This document shows positions 21,470 through 30,885 of a stretch of 64,000 nt of DNA, piece by piece; positions within the stretch are counted from its first letter, which is position 1; each line of letters begins with the position of its first letter. The stretch spans positions 92,145,001 to 92,209,000 of the forward strand of contig NC_132992.1 of the NCBI RefSeq assembly GCF_048564905.1, read 5' to 3'. A program made the translations under genes and the position numbers. Below the pieces are notes generated by a model, which was not told the DNA's origin, did not search any database, and saw only the letters and a list, made by a program, of their open reading frames with translations. The DNA comes from Vicugna pacos. Lineage: Eukaryota > Chordata > Mammalia > Artiodactyla > Camelidae.

Positions 21470-21785
21470 ACAATTTGGTAGCTCCTAAGACATCTCAGAA
21501 TATGCACACTCCTTAACCAAGCAATAGCGCTTCTAAGAACCCACCCAATAGAAACTGTTGCAGAAATGTGCGTGGCGGGTATATTTCCAAAAATGTTCAC
21601 TGGATTGTTACTTGTCAGAGCAAAACAATTTCCTCAGCAGAGGAGCTATTCAATAAAACAATACTTCCGTGTGGTGGGATATGATACACTCAGTAAAAAT
21701 GCGGTAGGTCTCTATGAGTGTGAAAATATGTCCATGAGTGACAAAAGTCGTCGTAGGATGAATGAACGATCTCTTTGGTAAAACA
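21470..21785 (+). mobile_element. L1M 3' UTR fragment
   Basis: The stretch follows a known L1M 3' UTR layout: CAAGCAATAGCGCTTCTAAGAACCCACCC, GTATATTTCCAAAAATGTTCACTGGATTGTTACTTGTCAGAGCAAAACAATTT (family: TTATTATAATAGCAAAAAACTGG), TATTCAATAAAACAATACTTCCGTGTGGTGGGATATGATACACTCAGTAAAAATGCGGTAGGTCTCTATGAGTG, and AAATATGTCCATGAG. Non-coding and diverged. Confidence 0.7.
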
Positions 21786-22663
21786 CCTACTGAGACATTT
21801 GTATGTGCAAAGGAAAGATCTAGAGCACAAACCAGCATCACTGGTTTCCCAGAAGGATTATTTTCCCAACAACAAAGGAAATGACACAGAACCATGGACT
21901 TTCCCGAAATGCCTTTGGGTGCCCTCACCCCTGCCATGGAGCCTGGAGCTGAGGCTGGGGAGCCGGGATGGAACGCGGGGTGTTCTGCATGAGTGTGCAC
22001 AGCTGTGTGTTTCCCTTTACCTCATGACAGCTGTGGGAGTGGGGAAGGCACACACTGGGTGGGGAGTGAGAAAGCGCAGGCTGATGTCCCAGCAGCGTTC
22101 TCCTGGCGGAAGAGTCGAGACCCCTCCCCGCCCCCGCTCCACCTCCCACAGCTCTGCAGTCACGAAGCAGCGGTCCCAGGACAGCTGGTGACAGGAATGT
22201 TGGCGGCTGAAATCTCGCAGACACCTCTGAGCACAGGAGGCTGATCAGAAATAGATCTGGGAGCTATCAAATGAAAGACAGGCTTCACTTTGCCTTCACG
22301 GTTGTTGACTTTAAAAAAAAAAATAAACCGACCACAAAACACCAGCTCATGTGGGCACTTGCTGGAAAGGCGGTGAGCGGGGCCGAGGGGATGTGATCTG
22401 CAGAGTGGATGTTTCCACGGTACCCAGCAGTGAAAGCCAGGGGCTCTGAAACGGGGCTGCGTGCAGGAGGTGGAATAGAACACAGCGGGGTGGGGTGGAC
22501 CGAATAGGACGGAGTGGCTAAAACAAATAAAGTAGAAGGGACTGGAATATACACACCAGAATGGCAACTCTACAGCAGGATGGAAAGAATGGATGAAAGA
22601 TAATTAGCCGAGGTCTGTGGAGGCTGGAATGGGCAGCAGGGAGGAGTGGATAGAACAGGCAGG
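21786..22663. other. Single-copy stretch, no gene found
   Basis: No exon or repeat can be named in the first 600 bases. From about 22455 to 22663 the plus strand becomes purine-rich with recurring GGAATRGA-like words, listed under findings. A T7A11-like run (TTTAAAAAAAAAAATAAA) lies near 22310. Confidence 0.4.
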
Positions 22664-22895
22664 ATTTGGGATTAACAGAGACACGTTACTGTATATAAAA
22701 CAGGCAAACAACAAGGACCTGCTGGATCGCACAGGGAACTATAGTCAATGTCTTGTAATGAGCCGTAAAGGAAAAGAAACTCAAAAAAAAGTGTATGTTA
22801 TGTGTATGTGTATGTATAACTGAATCACTTCGCTGTACACCTGAAACTAACACTGTAAGCCAGCTACACGTCAGTGAAAAATAAGAATTAAAAGA
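22664..22895 (+). mobile_element. LINE-1 3' tail (cetartiodactyl type)
   Basis: The best preserved of the three tails: GGGATTAACAGAGACACGTTACTGTATATAAAACAGGCAAACAACAAGGACCTGCTGG, CACAGGGAACTATAGTCAATGTCTTGTAATGAGCCG, AAGGAAAAGAAACTC, a TATGTGTATGTGTATGTATAACTGAATCACTTCGCTGTACACCTGAAACTAACACTGTAAGCCAGCTACACGTCAG run, and an A-rich end AAAATAAGAATTAAAAG. Non-coding, 5'-truncated insertion. Similarity to the family as I know it is higher than for the tail at 628-836. Confidence 0.85.
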
Positions 22896-23224
22896 CGAGA
22901 ATACAGTGACTCCTAGAACAACAGCAACAAAGAACAGACTGGATTGAAATAAACAAACGGAGCGGACTGCCAAAGGGACGGGGCTGCGCTCTTACGGCAG
23001 GAGGGGACTTGGGTCATTGCACAGGTGAGGCCCCTGAGGCCGAGATGGACAGGGCCAGCCTCCCTCCATCTTCAGGGCCAGGAACGTTCGTGGGCCCTGC
23101 GGCTGAGGTTTGCAAGGCTCTGAGCTGGGGAGCATCTTGGTGGGAGAATGAGGGGGCCTCTTTGGAGAGAGGCCGTTTATGTGCAGACCCCAGAGGAAGC
23201 CCTGGGTCAGGACAGGCCCTGCTC
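22896..23224. other. Single-copy stretch, no gene found
   Basis: A-rich for the first 60 bases, then GC-rich. No repeat or exon is recognised. Confidence 0.4.
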
Positions 23225-23330
23225 CTGGTCTGGCCCTGCCACTGACTTTGCACAAGCCCCACTGCCCGGGTCTTTATTTCCCCCACTGTTCAAAGAGCAG
23301 GTCTGCTAAGGGGAACTTGATAAGTCCTTC
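23225..23330 (+). repeat. MIR SINE fragment
   Basis: GGTCTGGCCCTGCCACTGACTTTGCACAAGCCCCACTGCCCGGGTCTTTATTTCCCCCACTGTTCAAAGAGCAGG follows sense MIR from GGCTCTGCCACTTAC through GCCTCAGTTTCCTCATCTGTAAAATGGGG, with substitutions. Confidence 0.55.
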
Positions 23331-23574
23331 TGTCCCCAAACTCTGAGTTCCTTTATTTCATACTTATTGAACCCGGCCACAGGCTGCAAATACAAAAAGT
23401 GGACTTTGGACAAACACAGAAGCTGTGATCCACGCTGGAGCAGCAACCAGCACCCGGGCCACCACGGGCCAGGACGCCGTGGGCAACATGACGCTCTCAG
23501 GGCCTGGACACCCGGGGGCACCGGCCTCCTAGGACAGGCCCTGTCCTGCTGGGTTACTGGAGCTTGAGGCCGAA
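23331..23574. other. Single-copy stretch, no gene found
   Basis: No repeat or exon is recognised between the MIR and the AT-rich block that follows. Confidence 0.4.
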
Positions 23575-23735
23575 GAAAACCTCAGATAGATCGATTCTAT
23601 CTTCATTTACAATTTCAATATTTTGCTCATCATGGAAATATTTGCACTAATCGACTTTTTAATAGATTGTGTTCAAGGATGATTTATCTTAATTACTGCG
23701 GGTTTTCTGCACCCCTTTAAATGTCACGCCCCAGG
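23575..23735. promoter_or_regulatory. Candidate conserved non-coding block with GATA inverted pair
   Basis: A compact AT-rich block of about 160 bases with sharp edges against GC-rich DNA. It contains AGATAG-ATCGATT-CTATCT (23584-23602), a 6-bp inverted repeat placing GATA cores on both strands, then TTTGCTCATCATGGAAATA, ACTTTTTAATAGATTG, and CTTAATTACTGCGG with a TAATTA homeodomain core (23690-23695). No transposon family matches. The motif mix is typical of vertebrate developmental enhancers, but only alignment can establish this. Confidence 0.4.
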
Positions 23736-25007
23736 CAAAGGCCTTACTCGCCTCATCCTAGACCCAGCCCTGTTGGCAGGTGCCATGAAGACCCCATCCC
23801 CACAAAAGAAGAAACAGAGGTTCAGAGAAGGTCCCTGACTGTTAAGACATGGAGAACGCTCGTGGGAGGGGCCGCCTGCTCTGCTGGGAGAAAAGTGGTG
23901 ATGGCTGTGCTTGGTGGGCTCACAGCTGTGGCTGTCTTTGGGGGTTGGATGTTTTGGGAGACACAGTACTCCCCCGGGGGGGACAGAGAGCCAGGACAGG
24001 GGAGGCAGTCCAGGGAGAAGGATGGGCATTCTCAAAGGAGCAGAGGAAACTCTGTGGTTGGAGTGCAGCTCAGCCGGGCTAAATGCCAGGCCGATGGGGG
24101 ATCAGGGCTGGGACCTTCAGAGCCTGCTCCAGCCTCCCCTCTGCCTCTTGGCTGCACCCCCTCCATGTATCCCCTGGATAAAACACCAGGCGTGTGAGGA
24201 TGATCCAACAACATGCAACTGTCAGCCTCTCCCAGCAGGGGTGGAAGCAGAAAGCCTCAGCGGTGATGAGCACGTCTGGGGAAACTGCTTTCTGTGCATT
24301 TATGGTCCCGGCCCCTCGGGTGCTCTGGGTTGTCAGTGTTGAGGGAAAAAAAAAAACCCTCCCCAGCATCAGCTTGCAGGCAGATTTATTTGGAATATAT
24401 AGGATTTACAGAAATCCTTGCCAAGTGCAAAGCTTTGAAACCCAAACAGAAGATTTGAGTCACATGTCCTCCGCTCAGATATGGGAAGAGATCGGGCAGT
24501 GATACTGAAACCTCTGCTTCTTCTCGGTCTTGGTGTCTCCTCAGGCTTCGGGGGACAGGCCCCTCCACAGTCCCCACCTTCCCAGCCTGCTCCTTCCTTG
24601 CCACAGACCCCCAAGAATCACAAAGGCCAGGAAGAGTTCTGTGGTCAGCTGGAGGCTGTGCTCTGCTCAGCGCCAGGCATCCCAGAGCCGGACTTGCATC
24701 CTGGGGAGTTCACTGTGCCCAAGGCGTGGCTTCTGTCCTGAGACAAGTGACAATCCTTAGGGAACTCAGAGACCCACACCACAGCCTTCTGGAAAGAGAG
24801 CTGACGGTCCTGAAGACCTGTCCCCACCCTGAGGGTGCCCATAGCTCTCAACCAGCGCCCTGTCCACAGGAACTCACAGGTCTAGTCAGAGCCCTCTCTT
24901 GAGGGAGGTCAAAGCATTAACGCCACGAGCCCTGAGGGAGCCCACGGCTAAAGAGCCAGGGCCTTGTCCGGGGAAAATCTCTCGACGCTAAAACAGGTCC
25001 TTGTCCT
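23736..25007. other. Mostly GC-rich single-copy stretch, no gene found
   Basis: A weak MIR-like word (AAGAAGAAACAGAGGTTCAGAGAAGG) lies at 23806-23831. AT-rich unique sequence at 24370-24480 includes GGAATATATAGGATTTACAG and GATTTGAGTCACATGTCC. No exon is supported; open frames here are mirrored on the opposite strand. Confidence 0.4.
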
Positions 25008-25868
25008 GAGCGGCCTTTTGCGTGCCGGCCACTCTGACGGGTGTAAGGTGATGCCTCAGTGCAGCTTTGATCTGCATTTCTCTGACAATTCGTGGTGTAG
25101 GCGTTTTTCGCACGCTTGTTGGCCCTCTGCCCACCTCACTTGGAGAGATGTCTAGTTATGTCTCCTTACTTTTTGATTGGGTTGCTTGTTTATTTGATAC
25201 TGAGGTGTATGAGCTGTTTGTATATTTTAGGAATTAGTCCCTTGTCAGTTGCATCATTTGGAAATATTTTCTCCCATTCTATAGACTTTTTCGTTTTACT
25301 GATGGTATCCTTAGCTGTGAAAAAGCTTTTACGTTTAATTAGATCCCATTTGTTTACTTTTGCTTTTATTTCCATTACTCCAGGAGCTGGTTTAAAAAAT
25401 ATATTGCTGTGATTTATGTCCAAGAGTGCTCTGCCTGTGTTTTTCTCTAGGGGTTTTATAGTATCTGCTCATACATTTAAGTCTTTAATCCATTTTGAGT
25501 TTATTTGTATATAGTGTTAGAGAATGTTCTAGTTTCTGCCTTTTACAGGCAGCAGTCCAGTTTTCCCAGCACCACGTGTTGAAGGGACTGTCTTTTCTCC
25601 GCTGTATATTCTTGCCTCTTCTGTTGTAGATTAACGGACTGTAAGTGGACTTTCTATCCTGTTCCGTTGATCTGTGTGTCTGTTTTGGTGCCAGCCGCAG
25701 ACTGTTTTGGTTACTGCAGTTTGTAGCAGAGTCTGAAGTCAGGGAGCGTGTTCCCCCAGCTCTGTTCTTCTTTTTCAAGACTGTTTTGGCTATTCGGGGT
25801 CTTCTGTGTTTCTATACAAATTTTAATTATCCTAAGGGATCTGATAGCCCTAAAGCTTTTACCAAGGT
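25008..25868 (-). mobile_element. LINE-1 copy A1: ORF2 C-terminal part
   Basis: Minus-strand remnant of L1 ORF2. Translation of 25423-25190 gives NKWDLIKRKSFFTAKDTIS and WEKIFPNDATDKGLIPKIYK, matching the ORF2 C-terminal motif known as DKWDLIKLKSFCTAKETT...WEKIF...SDKGLISRIY. Translation near 25600-25500 gives FNTWCWENWTAACKRQKLEHSLTLYT, matching INTWCWENW. The frame shifts between these pieces, so the protein is dead. The copy lacks the L1 3' UTR and stops at a solo LTR on its right. L1 ORF2 normally encodes endonuclease and reverse transcriptase; only the distal region is here. Confidence 0.9.
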
Positions 25869-25870
25869 TC

Positions 25871-26432
25871 ATGTGTCCATTGCACAGTGAGGCCGAACAA
25901 ATCGAGATGCCAGAGTTTGGAGCAGAGAAAGGTTTATTGCAGGAATGAGGAAGGAGAACAGAAGTCTCCTGTCCAAGAAAACTGCAAACTCCTCCAAGGG
26001 TTCCAGTAGAGCATTTTTAAAGGCCAGACGTGGGTGGGGCACCCCAGGGAGCACAATTCTCTGATTGGTTGATGTTGTGGTAACAAGGTGGTTAACACTG
26101 TCGATCCTTAGGCGCTACAAGATCTGGGCACCACGTGCTCCTGATAATCAAGTAGTTAATTTCTTCCCTTTGGTGGTGGTTTGTAGCATCTGAAAAACTC
26201 GAGAAATATGCATGAAAGACTATTATCTGGGCACTTCCAAGAGGGAAGACCCCATAGGGTCCCTCTGGGTTACAAAGCCAAGACACTTCCCTGAGAGAGC
26301 TCCCAGCCCTAAGGACCCAGAGAGCTCACAGCCTTAAAGCCACAGCCCTATTTATAATGGGTGCATCGGCCCAAATACAGGTCCCAGGGGGGTTTCACAT
26401 CTTAGAAGTCTGGGTCCTCCACAACATTTCTC
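25871..26432 (-). mobile_element. Solo ERV LTR fossil
   Basis: About 560 bases with the form of a retroviral LTR on the minus strand. It has TGTG...CACA ends (TGTGGAGGACCC at the 5' end and CTGTGCAATGGACACA at the 3' end), a TTATAAATAG promoter-like site near the 5' side, and an AATAAA polyadenylation signal followed by CCTTTCTCTGCTCC near the 3' side. No gag, pol or env resemblance is seen next to it, so it is called solo. Its family is uncertain (class I or ERVL). It sits between two L1 pieces and is therefore probably younger than copy A1. No target duplication is evident. Confidence 0.7.
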
Positions 26433-26844
26433 TTCACCATAGATACCAGCTACTCCCCCTGCTCCATCCAACCCACACCTCACCTGTCCACTAGTGTGAT
26501 CTTTCCAAGAGCCCCTTTCTCACCCGTCTCTCCCAGTCAGTGCCCAAGGGATCAGGCAGGCGCCCCAGAACCTGCATGGCCCGGCTTGTGCTGACTACCT
26601 TCACCTTTGCTCCTCCTCTTCACCCCGATGGGCCAGATTTGGACTTCTGCTTCCATGGAGCCCGGAGAAAGCTGCAAAGACTGTAGCTTCCACCCTAATA
26701 ATGAGAAAAAGGCAGAAAAAGTGAAACTCACCAGTCATGCAACCTGAATTCCAATGTAGGAGGGCCCCCCTCCAGACCGGGACACATGCAGGCCTCCTGT
26801 GGCAGAACGTGGCAGGAAGTGGTGGCCACCATGTCCCCAGGTAA
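26433..26844. other. Unassigned stretch, possible L2 trace
   Basis: CACCTCACCTGTCCACTAGTGTGATCTTTCCAAGAGCCCC and CAGGCGCCCCAGAACCTGCATGGCC faintly resemble L2 3' UTR (GTGATCTTTCTAAAATGC), but not enough to call one. No exon is found. It could equally be unclassified sequence carried beside the LTR. Confidence 0.35.
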
Positions 26845-26950
26845 GGGGAAAGTAGCTAAATAATGGAATCTCTTTGCTGTGCACTTGAAACTGACAGGAC
26901 ATTGCAAATCAACTATACTTCAATTAAAAAAGTAAAGAACAAACAATTTT
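26845..26950 (+). mobile_element. LINE-1 3' tail fragment (cetartiodactyl type)
   Basis: ATGGAATCTCTTTGCTGTGCACTTGAAACTGACAGGACATTGCAAATCAACTATACTTCAATTAAAAAAGTAAAG is the last part of the cetartiodactyl L1 3' UTR with its A-rich tail. It is only about 100 bases, a heavily 5'-truncated insertion. Confidence 0.85.
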
Positions 26951-26989
26951 AAAAAATAATAAAATGTTAATGAGGCCAAGCGTAGGCTT

Positions 26990-27193
26990 GAGGGCTAGTC
27001 TGGAATAGCTGGGGCCTGCTGACACCTTGATTTCAGACTTCCGGCCTCCAGCACTGTGACAGAATGGAGTTAATAATTATTTACAATTTATTAATAATTT
27101 GTGTAATAATAAATAAATCTGTTATTTTTAAGCACACTCTTCCCCTGCTGTGGTGTTTTGTTACGCTGGCAGGCCTAGCTGACTAATACAAGT
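26990..27193 (+). mobile_element. MaLR LTR 3' end fossil
   Basis: GCTGACACCTTGATTTCAGACTTCCGGCCTCCAGCACTGTGACAGAATGG, an AT-rich expansion with AATAAATAAATCTGTTATTTTTAAGC, then GTGGTGTTTTGTTACGCTGGCAGGCCTAGCTGACTAATACA: the 3' end of an MLT1-type LTR. Only the 3' part is present. The AT-rich section at 27070-27118 looks like local low-complexity growth within it. Confidence 0.85.
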
Positions 27194-27194
27194 T

Positions 27195-30100
27195 TCTCCA
27201 ACTTTGTCTTTCTTTTCCAAAATTGTTTTGTCTATGTAATTTTCAGGATCAGCTTCCCAGTTTCTGAAAAAAATATTCTGCTGAAATTGTGATAGAGATT
27301 GTGTTGAATCCACAGATCAATGCGGGGAGAATTGCTGTCTTCACAATATTGAGTCCTTCTATCTGTGGACATGGAACAGATCTCCATCTAAATAGATCTT
27401 TGGTTTCTATCAGCCACGTTTTATCAATTTCAGGAGAAGCCTTGCACCTCTTTCGCTCAATTTATTCCAAAGTATTTGATGTTTTTGATGCTGTTGTGAA
27501 AGGTATTGCAGCCTTAAAATTTCATTTCAGATTGCTCATTGCTAGTGTATAGAAATACAACTGACTTTTGCACATTGATTTGGTAACTTTGCTGAACCTA
27601 TTAGCTCCAGTGGGGTTTTTTTTAATGGATTCCTTAGGGTAATTTACATGTAAGGTCAGGTTATCTGGAAACAGAGATAGTTTTGCTTCTTTCTTTCCAA
27701 TCTGGATGCCTTCTTATTCTTTCTCTTGCTTAATCTCCTGGCTAGAGCCTTCAGCACAATGTTGAGTAGAAGGGACGCGAGCAGACATGCTTGTCTTGAT
27801 CTTGGGGGAAAGCATCCACCATTATGTCTGACGTTCACTGCAGGCTTTTTCCTAGATAGTCTTTAGCAGATTGAAAAGGCTCCCTTTGTTTCCAATTTTA
27901 TTTAGAGGTTTTATCAAGATTTTGGCAAGTGCTTTTCTCAATATCTATTGAGATGGTCGTGTGATTTTTATCTTTTCTTTTATTAATATAGTGTATTAGA
28001 TCAATAGAAATTTTTGTTGTTCAACCAGTCTTACTTCCTGGAATAAATCCCACTTGGTCATGGTGTATAACCCTTTTTATTTATAAGTTGCTGGGTTCAT
28101 TTTGCTAGTATTTTATTGGAGATTTTTGCATCTATATTCACAAGAGATCCTGGTTTTCTTTTCATGTGATATTTTAGTCTGGTTTTGATATCAGGACAAA
28201 GCTGGGCTGCCATAAAGTGAGTAGGGAAGTATTCCCACTGCTTCTACTTTTTTGGCTTTGGTTTGATTTGGACTGGTGTTAATTCTTCTTTAAACATTTG
28301 TTAGAACTCACCAGAAAGGCCAGTTAGCACTTAGCTTTTCTCTGTGGGAAGTGTTGTGATTACAAACTCAATTACTTCACTTTTATAGATGTATTCAAGT
28401 TTTCTATTTTTTTTCCATTTTGGTATTTTGTGCTTTCTAGGAAATAATTCCATCTAGGTTATCTAATTTGTTGGCATGCAATCATGACTAGTGTTTCCTT
28501 ATAATACTTTCTACTTCTACAAGGTTGATAGTAATGTCATCTCTTTCATTCCTGATTTTATTTATTTATTTTTGTTTGTTTTTTTGGAGGGGGGAGGTAA
28601 TTAGTTTTGTTTGTTTATTTATTTATTTACTGGAGGTACTGGGGATTGAACCCAGGACCTTGTGCACACTAAGCACATGCTCTACCACTGAGCTGTACCC
28701 TCTCCCCTTCATTCCTTGTTTTGTTAATTTGAGTCCTCTTTCTTCTTCTCTTGGTCAGTCTAGCTAAAGGCTTGTCAATTTTGTTCACCTTTTCAAAGAA
28801 ACACTTTTGGTTTCATTGGCCTTCTCTATTGCTTTTCCCTTCCATTGATTTTTACTCTAGTCTTTATTATTTATTTTCTCATACTTAGTTTGGGTTAAGT
28901 TTGCTCTTCTTTTTCTAGTTTCTTAAGGTAGAAAGTTAGGTTATGGTTCTGAAATCTTTCTAAGTTTTTAACATAGGGATTTACAACTATAAGTCTTCCT
29001 CTGAGCACTGCTTTCTCTGTGTCCCATGAATTTTGGTATGTTGCATTTTTGTCTTAATTCATCTCAACATAAGTTCTAGTTTCCTTTGTGATTTATTCTT
29101 TGACTCGTTTTTATTTAGGTGTGTATTATTTAATTACAGAAATGTGTAAATTTCCCAAATTTCCTTTTGTCATTGACTTCTAACTTCATTTCATTGTCAT
29201 CAGAGAACCTGCTTTGTACCATCTCAGTTCTTTTAAATTAGTTGCAACTTCTTTCATGGCCGAACACAAGGTCTGTCCAGGAAAACGCTCTGTGTGCGCT
29301 TGGGAAGGATGCGTGTTCTGCTGTTGTGTGTGACATGTTCTATAGATTTCTGTTAGATCTAGTTGATCGATAGTGCCATTCAAGTTTTGTTTCCTTGTTC
29401 TGCCTGGTTGTTCCATTCATTATTGAAAGTGTGATTTTGAAACCTTCAGCCATTCCTGTTGAATTGTCTATTCCCAACTTCAGTTCTGAGTTGTTTCTTC
29501 ATGTATTCTGGGACTGTGTTGTTAGGTACATAGGTATTTACGATTATCACTTCTTGACTAATTGACTCTTTTATCATTATAAAATGCCACCTCTCTCTCT
29601 CTAGTAGTGTTTGTCGTAAAGTGCATTTTGTCTGATATTAAAATAGCATTTCCAGCTCTCTGTTGCTGTTCGCAAGGTGTGTCTTTCTCCCGTCTATTTG
29701 CTTTTGAGCTATGTGTGTCCTTGTATCTACAATACATGTCTTGTAGATTAAACATACCTGGGTCTTAATTTTTACCCATTCTTTCAATCCCTTCGTTGTA
29801 ACTGAAGTGTTTAATCCACTGATATTTGATTAAACAAATAGGACTTACGTATGTCACTTGCTATTTGCTTTCTCTGTTGTGTGCCTTTTTTGTTCTTCTG
29901 TTCCATCACTGCTGCTTTATTTCGTGTTAGGTGTTTTCTAGTGTACCATTTAAAACTTCTGTCATTTCTTTTAGCCTGTTTTTTAAGTTATTTTCTTAGT
30001 GGTCACTTGTGGGTTAGATCTATCATCTTACTTAAAACAATTCAGTCCAGATTAATACAATTTTGATACTGCACAAAGTCTTTGCTCCTTTATAGCTCCA

Positions 30101-30885
30101 TTTCCTCTCCACCCCTTTGTGCTGTGATTGTCATACAAATTACAACCATATACATTGCATGCCAGTCAGTACAGATTTGTAACTATTGCTTTATGCAGTT
30201 GTCTTTTTGATTAGATAGGAGGGAAAAAAGAATTGCAAACAAAAGTATATTTATATTGTTTTTCGTGTTTACCCATGTGGTTCCCTTTACTAGTGCTTTC
30301 TGTTTCTTCCTGTGGATCTGACCTTCTAGTGTTCTTTTATTTCAGCCTGAAAGAATTGTATTAGTATTTCTTATATGGCTGACGTGATGGCTATACATTC
30401 TCTCAGTCTTTCTTTACCTGGGAATGTCTTTTTGTTGCATTTTGGTTTTGAAAGATGGTTTTGCTGAATATAAAATTACTGACTGACCAGTCTTTACTTC
30501 CAACATTTTACACACCGTTCTTCTGTCCTTTCTTCACCTTTCTGAGGTGAAGTCAGCTGTTATCTTATTGAGGATCCATCATACAATTTAAGTAGATTTC
30601 TCTTGCTACTTCCAATATGTTCTTTCTGGTTTTGACTTTGGTCAATTTGACTATGATGTGGATCTCTTTGCATTTAATCTACTTGGATTTTGCTCAGCTT
30701 CTTGTGTGTGTGTATAAATGTTTTTCATCCAACTTAGGAAGATTTTAGCCATTATTTTTTCAAATATTTCTTTCTGCCTCATTCTCTCTTTCATCTCATT
30801 TTGGGACTCCCATTGTGCATGTATTGGTACAGATGATGAACGCCTTCTCTCTTTCTCTCTCTTCTATCAGTGACCTCCAGGCTGT
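27195..30885 (-). mobile_element. LINE-1 copy A2: ORF2 with endonuclease and RT remnants
   Basis: The most complete L1 in the window, minus strand. Translation of 29755-29558 gives ANRREKDTPCEQQQRAGNAILISDK, matching the endonuclease motif (NGKQKKAGVAILISDK). Translation of 29416-29186 gives LNGTIDQLDLTEIYRTCH, matching LNDTIDQMDLIDIYRTLH. Translation of 27838-27656 gives LLLNIVLKALARRLSKRKNKK, matching the reverse-transcriptase motif LLFNIVLEVLARAIRQEKE just ahead of the YxDD site. From about 29900 to 30885 the sequence follows the L1M 5' portion. Frames shift repeatedly, so it is not active. Its 3' end is missing. A Vic-1 SINE is inserted at 28560. Confidence 0.9.
28560..28707 (-). mobile_element. 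Camelid Vic-1-type SINE
   Basis: Read on the minus strand, it starts GGGGAGAGGGTACAGCTCAG and contains an A box (CAGCTCAGTGGTAGAG), AGCATGTGCTTAGTGTGCAC in the anticodon-arm position, a B box (GGTTCAATCCC), and ends in CAGTACCTCCAG plus an AATAAATAAATAAA-rich tail. The body matches tRNA-Ala, with the anticodon triplet reading AGT instead of AGC. Flanks carry a 15-bp target-site duplication, TTCATTCCTGATTTT (28545-28559) and TTCATTCCTTGTTTT (28708-28722), with two mismatches. It is inserted within L1 copy A2. This is the strongest lineage marker in the window. It is a retroposon, not a working tRNA gene. Confidence 0.93.

Noticed and set aside
28631-28707. tRNA-Ala gene on the minus strand
   Set aside because: The tRNA-like part continues into an A-rich tail and is flanked by target duplications. 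The anticodon triplet is altered and the stems are imperfect, so it is a SINE head.
25008-30885. One full-length L1 interrupted by an LTR
   Set aside because: The pieces at 25755-25860 and 27205-27290 cover the same ORF2 segment, so they cannot be consecutive parts of a single element.
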